Part shown: piece by piece, positions 50,601 to 62,600 of the stretch
Layout: each line of letters begins with the position of its first letter
Position numbering within the stretch: position 1 is the first letter of the stretch
Source: CAZGBT01 sp964524025
Lineage (GTDB): Archaea; Aenigmatarchaeota; Aenigmatarchaeia; CG10238-14; EX4484-224
Reading direction: 5' to 3'
Length of the DNA stretch: 64,000 nucleotides
NCBI GenBank assembly: GCA_964524025.1
Contig: CAZGBT010000003.1
Location: 18,966-82,965, forward strand
Program-made: the position numbers and the translations under genes
Notes under the pieces: model-generated
Database searches by the model: none
What the model was told of the DNA's origin: nothing
What the model saw: only the letters and a program-made list of their open reading frames with translations

Positions 50601-53600
50601 TCTTTGATCGGCTAGGGAAGGAGCAATGAACCCTATTAACCAAAGCTTTGCTGTTTCTGAATAATCTGCCGTAAATGAAGTTATCCTATAAGAATAACTC
50701 CAGTTCCTTAGCTCTATTGTAAAGCTTACGTTTGCAGGATTGTCCAAATAGATTCCATCGTAAGTTACATTTACTTTAGCTTGCAATTGCATTCCTCCAC
50801 TTACGTTAACTATTGGGTTTTCTTCAGTAGGTTCTATTATGTCGACGAATAATGGATGAACTATTAACTCAAGATAAGTAATTCTTTCCTGATATCCGCT
50901 CTCTTCTGTATAATTCTTCGTCTTTAGATAACCGGTATAAACTTTTTGCTCATAAACTATTGGAGCTGTGAAGTTTAAGGTAACTATCTTTGTTTCTCCA
51001 ATTCCGAGATCGATCTTATCTGGGACGTTCTTTAGTAAGTAAGATATGTTACCTATAACTTCAACATCCAACAGAGTTCTAACGTTTCCTTCGTTTTTAA
51101 TCTTTATTTTACCAAGTATACCGCTTTCTCCTTGAACAGTTTCTTTTCTTATCTCTGAAGGTTCTTGAGACCAAGTTAGATTTATTGGTATTTTTACTTT
51201 AATTATTGAAGTATCGTTAGACCAAACGGTTTCTGCTAAGATAAATGCCTCATAAACTCCAGTTTCTAAGTAAAGCGGTGAAGTAATCGAGACGTTTATC
51301 CTTCTGCTTTCTCCTAAGTCTAGAGTTTGTATATAATCTGGCTCGATTTTAACAGTAAAGTTCTCGCAAACTATTCCGCTTAGACATTTTATGAATATGT
51401 CTTTAACCATGTCATTACCAACAGCCTTTACAGTCAAGTTAACGATTTTTGTAGAACCTGCAGGAATTATTACATAAGTTTCATTTTCAACAATATCTAT
51501 GAGTTTCAATGGCTTTACATAGACATGGTAAATAAAAACTCTTGAGGATAAGTTGCCATTCAAATTCTCCCAGCTTAGGTTAAACTTTACTTCGTAATAT
51601 CCTGCTCTAGTACCGTTTGGTATTGCAATTTTAACCGAATCGTTTATGCTTTCGTTTCCTAAGATAGTTCCATAAGTCTTAGAGCTAAAGCTTGAAGTCC
51701 AACCAGCTGGTAATTCTAGGTCTAGCTTAACACCCAAAGCTCTTGCTATGTTCAAGTTTTCTATCGTGAAGTTGAAAATAACTGAATCGTTTGTATAAAG
51801 AGTAACGTTGGAAGCTGTAACGTTTTGTGTAATAAGTCGCAAGCTTGTATTACCAACTGCATAAACTTCCTTGACTACACAAGAAGTTAGATTTGCTGTA
51901 TCGTTTGCACAAATTCTTAATAGATGCTTTCCTTCTTTTTCGGAACTAAAGCTTGCGTTAAAGAAATCTCCATACCTATTCATTAAGATAAGGGTTGAGG
52001 TATTGTCTGGATAGGTTACGTTAATCCAAGCTAAGGAAACATCAAAGTTATCAAAAATGTAAGAACTTATTATCACTCTTCCATATACCATCTCGAACCT
52101 TCTTGGTTTAACAGTTAAGTTAACAAAGGTTGGTGGAACGTCCGTTACATTTAAGGTAATTGGAATTTGAGTTTCATAAGGAGTTGCAAAGTCGCCACTT
52201 TCAGTTTCAACAGTTCTTATCAAAATATAGCCAGTATATAACCTTTGTTCCGCATCCGCAGGAATTCTATAACTAACGTTAATGCTTCTAGTGATTTGCT
52301 TTTCTATATCCAAGGCAGAAGGTTCTATAGTTATGAATTCTGAGATATCTCCAACTTTAAATAAATCTGAAGACAGTTTGATGTTTCCAATGTTAGTAAG
52401 ATTTATCAAACCAATGGTACCTTCTGTGTTAAGAGGTGTTAAAACTATCCCAAAATCTTTTGGGGACCAATCCCATCTATTATCTTTTGGGACCGTAACG
52501 TTGATTATTGCAGAATCAGAACCAGCGTTTGCTGAGTTTGCAAACACATGGGTCCAATAGAATCCTGGATCTTGGCCTGCTGGAACAGAAATTGTTACTG
52601 TAACGTTAACTTTCAAACCTGCTGGCATATCTCCAATAATTTCTGGTTCAAACGATATAGTACAATGCGGGCAAGCTTGTTTAAATTGACTATTTATATC
52701 GAAGCTCATGTTGACGTTTTCTAGCAAGTCGTTTCCAGCTGAGTAAACAGTTAGGTTAACTATTTCTTTTGTAGTTCCATGCTCAACTACACTTTCGATA
52801 TAATCTTCAACTATTTCTATTACAGGATTAGAAGAAACCTTTACTATAGTTACGTAGGTTGTATAATTTAGAGATAAATCTGGGTTTCTCCAAGTAACGT
52901 TTGAAATTAAACTTATTATCGATTTAGCTGGGGTCTTTGGTTTAACGAAAACTTCAACAGGCAATAAGCAAGATTTGTTCGCATAAATAGTTTTGCATTG
53001 CTTGAAAGATTGGTTAAATTCTACATAACCTGCCGCTGGAGATTCTATGACGCTTAAATTAACGTTATAAGCTGTTGCTGGACCTAAGTTTGTGTAATTT
53101 ATTAACATTTCAAAAGTAAATCCTTCTTCTTGAGTTATACCTACTGCAAGCATGTAGTTTGGCTTGTTTATAAGGTATGCATAAGTTTTACCCCAAACTT
53201 GTAAGGTTCCAGCAAAAGTACAATTTTCATTCGATTCTGGCGGATAATCTTCTGCACAAACGTAAACTTCATAAGTTCCTCCTATTGGTGGTATGAAAGT
53301 TGTTGAGTAATAGTCTAGTGAAATGTTGCTCATCGTTTTGTTATAAACTGTTCCGTTTGGAAATACAAACGATGCCCAAACTTTGTAAACTCCATAATCA
53401 TCAGTAACTCTTGCCGTAACGTTCGTCGAGTTCAAATTAGCTTCTAACTTTTCAGTTGGTTTTAGAGTTATATCAGTTATTATTGGAGGTCTTATATCTT
53501 TAAAATGAATTGTTGCAGTGTCATTAGAAATCCTTGCAACATATTGCAGAGTTGCATTATCCCAAATTTCGCATAAGAAGTAAACAGTTCCCTTTTCGGT

Positions 53601-56600
53601 TGGTGTGTACGTAGCGTTTGCATAACCAGAGGAGTTTGTTAAGAAAGTACCTAACAATATCCATTGACCTTCTGTTTTTGCATAAGAAATGTTTACAGGA
53701 TAATTGGCTACGCCCTCTCCAGAAACCACATCTTTTACCATACAAGTTGGATAGATTGTATCTGGATATGGTTGGATTGAATTATCTTGTGGTGAAACCC
53801 AAACTACGTCAGCCTCTCCAGAGACTAGAACCCAAACTTCGTCTTGTCCGCTGTCGTAATGCGGAATATTTATTATTGCAGTAAACTTCCTCCAACCAGT
53901 CGGTTCTTCTTTTAATGAATAGGAAGATTCATATTCATAAGGCTCTCCAGTTGGATAAGCTATTGCAATCTTCTCTCCATCCATGTTGTACCATTCGACA
54001 TAAGAAGATGGATATTCAACTGGAATATCTTCTCCGTTTTCACTTGTAACCAAAGTAGTTAGGGTTATAGATTCTGTCTTTGCATATTGAGAAGCGTTTA
54101 GAGGAGATGTTATGTTTAGGAACAATATACCTTTGACTTCTATAGAAGTTACGTTAGTCTCTGAATTTTCTATTCCAGGTTGATTCGGAGTTGCATTTAT
54201 GTATATCTTGTAAACATCTGGCTTAAGCTTATCTGGTACATTATAGATTATAGAACAGAAACCATCAGCTGAAGTATTGCATTCTCCAATTTGAGCTGTA
54301 TCGTTGTAAAATCTTACGGTTGCATTAGCAGCGTCTCCAATCTTTGCATCGTTAACATGAACTGTTAAAGTTGCATTATAAGGCGAATAAGAATCGTTCC
54401 TGTATATCCAACTTCTCGACCAGCTTATATAATCTATTATCAAAGGTCTCCTTATCCTTACTAGAGAAATTCTTTGATAAGTTGATGCATTATAATACTT
54501 TTCTTCATCATCTCCTATTACGCATTTTATTTCATACCATCCATAAACTTTATCGCTAGTAAACCAAGTTACAGTTGCATAGCCTTGCTCATCAGTTAAT
54601 TGTTCACCTCCTGGTATTAGAGTATCATTTTCATAGAAGTAAACTGTATAGTTAGCTATTGGCTCAGAGGTATTTCCATCCATAACTCTACATCTTAACT
54701 GCACAGAAGTTCCAGCAATTACAGAAGTTCCATTCTCTGGATAGATTTCAGTTATATCAGCCCACCCATAAACAAAGACAGTAGTTTGGTTCTCATTTGC
54801 GTCGTAGTAGGTTCTCGTAGCATTAACTTTAATAACTTCTGGGCCTCTTGGATAAGTAGCTGGAACTTTCCAACTTGTATTATAACCACTTGCTATGTAG
54901 CTATCACCTGCATACCAATTAACATCAGCGTCTAAAATCGAATTTAGACATTCGTCATTAACTGAAGCATTTAGCTTTACAACTTTATCTCTGTTTATAA
55001 TTTGGTTAAGCTTTGGAGAGGTTAAGTTAACATAAAGCTGACCTATAACTTTGAATTCTTCTACAGTTGAATTGACTGGCTGATAACATTTATCAGTAGT
55101 TCCTGCGAACCAATATTGTAAACCAACATCAGAGTTACAAGTTGGATCGTAATAAACTACTGCATATCCATCTTCTGTTAAGTTTGATATAGCTATGGTA
55201 TAATTCGAATGGTCTTCTGTTATCCAGAAAGTTATGTTTGCATTATCTGGATAAACTCCTAGATCTGAATCATAAATTCTTACCTTAAACATAGCAAGAT
55301 TTGAAGAAATTCTCCTAACTTCATCGCTGCTTTCTGCTAAAGTCGAAATCGTTACGTTATCGTAGTCTAAAACAAATTTCTTGATTTCTGTTTCATCGCT
55401 AAATCCATACTCATCTACTGCAGTAAACTTGTAGTAATTAACTCCCATGTCATCACATCGAAATCTTACTTTAAACTCTATCGGATAATCGCTATAAGGT
55501 GGTCTTAGATAAGTCGAAGCTACTAACTCCCAACTTTGGTTATCAAAACTCTTCCATAATGATACGTTGTTATAATTACCATCTACATCTGTCAGATAAA
55601 CTTTGAACTTATACTCCTCGCCCCAGCCTCCTTGTTCTGGGGTAACACTTGGATCGCTCAAAGATGGTGCACTTGCTACGAAAAATGACTTTTTCTTTAC
55701 GGTTGTGTTTGAAGCATAATAAGTTTTGCTTACGGAAGTTTTAACATCATACCAACCAAATGGCCTATCGGTTGAATCCCAAGTGCAGTTATAATAACCA
55801 TTTCCTTGATCTGTAACTGGAGTACATGGATATTCTGTAGTATAATACTTCGCCCAAATTGAAACACTTGCTCCTGGAACGAATTCGCAATCGTCTTTCA
55901 GGCTAACGTTTATCGGAACTAAAGATCCTCTTAAGAAGGCTTGACCATCCGGATATACAACGTCTGGCAACAACAAACTCTTTATAGTTAACGTATACTC
56001 GCTTGAATTGACATCTTTATAGTACTTATCGTTTTCTATTGCTCCATACCATTTTTGAACTCCCACTGAATAACTACAATCTGGATCAAACTGATAGACG
56101 GCATGTCCAGTTAAATTGCTTAACAACCATCTTCCGCTATCGTAATTAACTCCATCAGTAGTCACATAGAAAGTAACGTTTTGATTATCGACATAAACAT
56201 CTCTATCTAAATCATAAACTCTTAAGATGAGATAAACTATTCCAGTACCATTTCTCCATACCCAACTTCCATCTCCTTCTACCAACTCTAATCTTGCATC
56301 ATCTTTTTCTATCGTGAAATTGTGAGTTGGTGTAGATGCTGTATAAGCCCAAATTGAAGAATCTTCTGCCTCAAACCAATACTCCCAGACTCCCTGCTTA
56401 GTCTGGAAGGTTATTGGATCGTAGTAAGTTAAGGTAACGGTCTTGTTTGTTGGACTTATTACTAAAGTCGAATTTGCTTGAATCGGAGTTTCTCCAATTC
56501 TTCTTATCTTTAGGTAAACCGTGACGTTATCCAAATCTTCATCGGTAACGTTAACCTTAAATGTCCAGGTTTCTCCCCAACCACCTATATTGCCACCTTG

Positions 56601-59600
56601 TTCTGAATAAACTAGTTCTCCCCACAGAACTGGTTTAGTTTTAACAAAGAATTCGTAACCCAATTCTGGCTCATAAGCATAGTAAACACCATCTTCATAA
56701 TATTCTTTCGAAGCTCTTGCTGTAACGTTATAGCTTCTTGCTTTAAGCTCGCTTGTATTTCTTGAACATCTATATTCACCATATCCGACCTCCCACCAAT
56801 AATAGCAATAAGCTTTCCATCCAGTTTCGTGGATAAAAGTAACGTTTATGGTTGCGTTTTCTATTAGGTTATTGTTATCGTCTGTAACTTTTATCACAAA
56901 ACTTACGTTCTCAACAGGCTTAAGATACGCATTAAGCTCTGGGACTGGTTCTAGAAGCGATACATTAACATCCAAAGATCCTATTATAGTCAAGGTATAG
57001 TTTTCATTAGTTGAGTTATCATAGTAGCAAGAATCTTGATAGCTACCTCCTGTCCATACTTGAGGACCAACTTCATGATAGCTTGGATCGAAGTAAACGT
57101 TTAGATAACCTGAAGAGTTTGTGTAGTTTATAGTTCCTTCGTCCCAATTTACACCATCATAAGTAACCCAAACTATTCCTTTTGTGTTAACAGCTGGTGC
57201 ATTTCTTACAGGATCGTAGAATTTAAGAACTAGCAAGGTTGTATTCGTTCCTTTTCTATATACATAACTTCCATTTCCATAAACATAGGTTACTATTATT
57301 GTGTCTTTAGTTATGTTTGGACCGTATTGCATGCTTGTATTAAACTTGTTAGTTCCATCGTCTATTTCAAACATGTAATAATTATCTGTGCCAATGGCTG
57401 AGCAATCGAACCTAGCTGTTAATTCACAAGTTCCTCTTCCCCAATATATTATAGTTGAATTCTTAACTTGCCATGTAGTTCCTCCATCGAGCGAAACCAA
57501 CAATTTACAGGTTACGTTATCCATTTGTAAGTCATAAATATCTGCCTTGTAGGTGAAAATTTCACCCCACATTCCTGGATTTGGTGTTACTGAGAAGTTT
57601 TCAACAGTTGGTGGAGTATTGTTCAAGTATACCCAATCTGCGAATAGAGTTGAATTGCCGAAGTAATAATCCTTGCTTGCATTAACCCTTATCCCATAAT
57701 ATCCTCCTTTGTGAAAACTCGTATTCCAACTTGCATTATACAAGCCTTGACCTATGTCTGAAGCGTTTTCAGTTATTATCCTATAATTACCTTCTGGGTC
57801 TCTTTCTTCAAAACTAACGCTTGCCCCTTCTATCTTTTCATAACATTCGGTAGAAACGTTAGCTCTCACTTCAACAATTTCTCCAACTGGTATTACAGAA
57901 TCTTTTTCTGGCTTTATCAAATCCAACTTTAATTGACCATAAATAGTTAAACTTTGGTTTGGAGATTCAACTATTTCATAGCATGAATCATTTAAGACGA
58001 TCTTCCACCATCTCATTCCTGCTTTAAACCTACAATCTGGATCGAAATAATAATTAAAGTATCCACTTTCGTTTGTCTGCAACCAAACGTTATAATCAAA
58101 AGTATCATTAGTTGTTATCCATAAAGTTCCATTAACTCCTGCAAAATCTATAGTCCCTCTCCACATATCGCTGAATCTTGCATAGAAATGAGCTGTATCG
58201 CTGAATTCTCTCGCCAAGCTTGAGGTATTGCTCCCTACCTCTTCTAAGATTGCATCGTCTTCATCTATAGTAAAGGTTTGGGTTAATTCATCTTCGTAAC
58301 CAAAGTTATCGATTGCTTTGAACCTAAAGCTCCTTACACCAACATCGCTATAAGTTCTGTTGCATGTAAACGTTATATCGCTAAACTCTACTGGGCCTTG
58401 TGGATCGTAGACGCTACAATTAACTCCTCTCACACAAATCTTTGAACCAAAATACGTTTCGCCGCTAGTTAGGTTTATCCAGAAACTAACGTTAACAACA
58501 CTTCCCAGCTCTCCTGTATAGTCTTTATCGTCAACATCTATTCTGAAAGTCCAAATGTCTCCCCAATCATAAGTTCCAAAAACTGTTGTAATGTATGGAG
58601 ATGGTAAGCTTAGCTCTGGTTTTGAGGCTATGTAGAATGCGTTTATTTCAGTTAAGGTTGGCGAGCTATTGTAGTATGCTTTGGTTGCGTTAGTACTTAT
58701 GTTCCAATATCCATATTCCCAGCTTGGATCGTTGTCTATCTGAGTTGCTGTGAATGTACATGAATAAGTTCCGTTATTGTAATCTATAATGCTTGAACAT
58801 TCTTTAACTGTAGTTCCTCTTTCTGCATAAATCTTAACGTTTGCTCCAGAAACCCCTCCGCATTCGTCGCTAACGTTAACTATTATCGGAATGTCTTCAA
58901 CTAATTCTGGATAGTTCTTCAGGGACCTCTTTCCATTCAGTGGATGAACAACTTTGTAAGAGAGAGGAATTGTTATTATGTTAATCGAATAGATGCTGCT
59001 GTTAGCTGCTTTGTAATATGGGTTTTCAGCAGTAATTCCGGCTTTCCACTTCTGAGGACCTACCTCAAAGCTACAATCTGGATCAAAACCTGCTCCTGTC
59101 GTATTTATATAACCTCCAGGCAAGATTCCTGCTGGAGATTGAGCAATTACAACGTAATTATCATCATCTGTAGTAACCCAGATTCTTGCTGTCGGTGGAG
59201 AAGTTGGAGTTTGATATGCCCATGCACCTTTATCCTTATCCCAAACCCTTACTGACAACCTTTGAGCCCCTTCAGTTCTATTAACAGAAGTTCCATTACC
59301 TTCTACATGGAAGAATGTTACGTCATCTTTCTGAGGAGTGAAGTAACCAAATCCTATTTCGTGTTTGTTCTGTGGGAAGTCTGGAGTTGTGTTTCCAAAT
59401 ATATCTTTAACTTCTGTAACGTTGAACTTGAACTTTCTTGGTTTCAAAGCTTCAGTTGGACCGAAAGCTGGGGATGCCTTTATCTTGACAGTTACATTTA
59501 TTCCACTTACGCTTGTATTCTGACCTTTAAGTACCCAATCTTCTGGAGAAGTTGTTGTATTAACCCAGAGAATTACTCTAAGTGTATCCCCATCTTCATC

Positions 59601-62600
59601 AGTTGCGTTAACGAAGAAATACCAAGTTTCTCCCCAACCATAATCTCCCTTGTTACCAAGATAATCATAGGTAACATAATTAAAGAGAGAATTCAAAATA
59701 GGCTTAGTTTCAACCCAAAAACCTTTCTTCCAAATCCAGAATGCTTCATAGCTATAATTGCTGTTGTAATATTGCTTGCTAACATTAACCTTAACATCCC
59801 AACCTTGTGCTTTGAATCCTGTAGTATTAAGTTGGCAAGTGTAATTACCGTCTCCAAGGTTTTGAATATCAGTACAATATTTAACTTCGCTACCTTTAAT
59901 AGCACTAAAGTTTAGCAAAACATCGTTCATAGCAACTCCACAATCGTTTATCACTTTAGCTCTAAACGGAACTAGTTGACCATCTGGATAATTGCTTCTC
60001 AAGTACTTTGCTCCTTTTGGTGATAAAATAGTTGGGATGAGATCTCCATAGATGGTCGTTGTAAACTCGTCTGTTTGCACATTTTCGTAACAAGAATCTG
60101 TAACTCTTGCATACCATTTCTGAATTCCAACCGAATAATCGCAAGTTGGATTAAAGTAATAATATGCATAACCTGTTTCGGTGTAGTTTATTAAATCTAG
60201 CTGGTAGTTTTTATTATCATGCGTTACATAGAATGAGACTTCGACGTTATTTGTAACGCTATTATTTTCCAAATCAAAAACTTTTACGGAAAGTTCTATA
60301 ATTTGGTTGATTCCACTACTTCTATTAACTACAGAATTGTTTCCGTTTACTAAGCTTATCTCAACTTTTGGAACTGTCAAGTTTGGTCCTATTGATTTGC
60401 TAGTATTGAAATAGTTTGCTTGTTCTGCATCTTTAATTTGCCATTTGTATGCAATTACTTTTCCTATATCGCTGCATTCAAATTTATGATACAATACACT
60501 ACAAGTTCCTTTTGTAGGTATACCAGGAGTTCCTTCTATTGTATCGCTTCCAACTAACTGCCAAGTTCCGGTTTTGTTTATGAACAATTCACAAGTTACT
60601 GTATCACCCTCTTGGTCATAAACATCTATAGTATAATTGAACAATCTTGTCCACCCAACTTGAGTAAGTTCATCTATAGTTTCCCACTCATCGCTAGAAT
60701 AGTTAAATATCCAAATCGTTGCATTTTCAGCTTTAGTTTTAATATTCTCTAACCAGAACCAGTTTTCATACAAAGTTGAGTTATCGTTATAATATTGCTT
60801 ACTCGAGTTTAATCTTATACTCCAATATCCTTCTCTTTTTGCAGTAGTGTCGAAGGTGCAGTTATACCAACCCTTGTATGAATTGCTAATTGGCTCACAG
60901 TTAAACCAGTTTCCATAAGGATCTTTAAGTTCTATTGAGTAATAGCTTGCATTTATAACTGGATTCTCATCGTCTCTAAATTCTGAGCAATCGCTTAAAG
61001 TTGTGAAGTTTATCAAAACTTTTTGAGTTACGTTGAATAAACTTCCATATTCTGGCTTTATCAAAACATTCTTTAATTGACCTCTTATTTCAAACTCTGG
61101 ATAGAAAGACAGCAAAGCTGGTTTATAACATGCATCTTCTTCTATTCCAGCCTTCCATTTCTGAATTCCTACCGAATAGTTACAATCTGGGTCGAAATCA
61201 AAGTAAACATAACCATCTGAGCTTGGATTTACAACCCATCCAGAATCCCAGCTATTTGGATCGCTTGAGTTTGTGGTAAACCAAATCTTTGCAAGAGTTG
61301 AAGTATTTGTAACATAAACATCTCTATCTTCATCATAAATTCTGAAAACAAATCTTCCAGTTTGGTCGAATTCTCTGTTTATATAATCTGGGTCTGAAAC
61401 AAATTCTATGCTAACGTCATCCTTCTCTATGGTCATTTGTTCATCGCTAGTTTCATTCTTATAACCCCAATAATCCGTTACGTTGAACTTGAACCTATGA
61501 ATTCCTTGCTTCCCACATTCAAACGTCTTTGTAAAGCTTATGGTTGTCCATTCTGCGCAAGTTGCAGCTGTACAAAGAGCTGAATCTACGTATTCATATC
61601 CGTTACCAAAATCTATCCATAAACTAATGTTCATGTATTCGAAATCATAAACTGCTCTATCTATGTCACGAACATCAACGCTGAATGTCCAGGTTTCGCC
61701 CCAACCTCCTATATTCCCACTCTTATCAGTTCTTGGATTTGTTATTAGTGGATTGGTTACAAGAACAAAGCTATCAACTTTTCTCGCTAATTCGCTATCG
61801 GTATAGTATTGCTTAGATGCTTGCATGGTAAGGTTATACCATTGTAGCATAGCATCGCTTGCTGAAATCACTGTACAACTATAAGTTCCGTTGTTATAAT
61901 CTGTAACTTCCGAAGGATCGCAATGACTCCAGCTTGAATAAGGTTCTGTATCAAAAGTTATTTGAGCTTGTTTGACTCCACCACAGTCGTCCCACACATA
62001 TCCAACAAACGTTATGGGATCTACAGCTCTCCTATAAGTTCTATTATCTGGCAATAAGACTTTGGCTTGCAATGGATAAGTAACTGTTGTAACGTAGAAG
62101 AAGTCGTAAAACTGGGTTGAATTAGTTAGTTTATAAGCAGTTCCAGAACCTCCTGCTTCTACGTACCATCTTAACAAACCTATATCGTAAGTACATCTAT
62201 CTAAGCTTGGGAAGGTCGTGTTTACGAACTTTCCTGCTTGAACAGAGCTAACGCTCGAATCCTGAACAAAGTTCAAACCGTCAGGAGCAGTCTCTACGTA
62301 GAATTTAGCATTTATCGGAACTCCTGCCCCAACTATTTCATTTCTGTCTACATCGTAAATCCTTACACTAAACGTAACGTTGCTTTTGCCTGGTGCAATG
62401 CTTCTGTTTACGATACTATTGTTTCCTGCTACTAAGGTTATGTTTATATCATCTTGGATTAAAGTAAATTGCGCTGCAGAAGTTTCGTTTACATCCCAGC
62501 TATCTACATGCGGATAATCCGTTACGTTAAACTTGACTTCCCAATCTCCTATATCAGTACTTGCAAAGTCTGATTTGGTAAATGTTACAGTAACGTTTAC

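Noticed and set aside
58944..59915. Plus-strand frames of 103 and 217 codons opposite the giant gene
   Set aside because: Composition and position show them to be shadows of the surface-protein frame; no homology or start signal.
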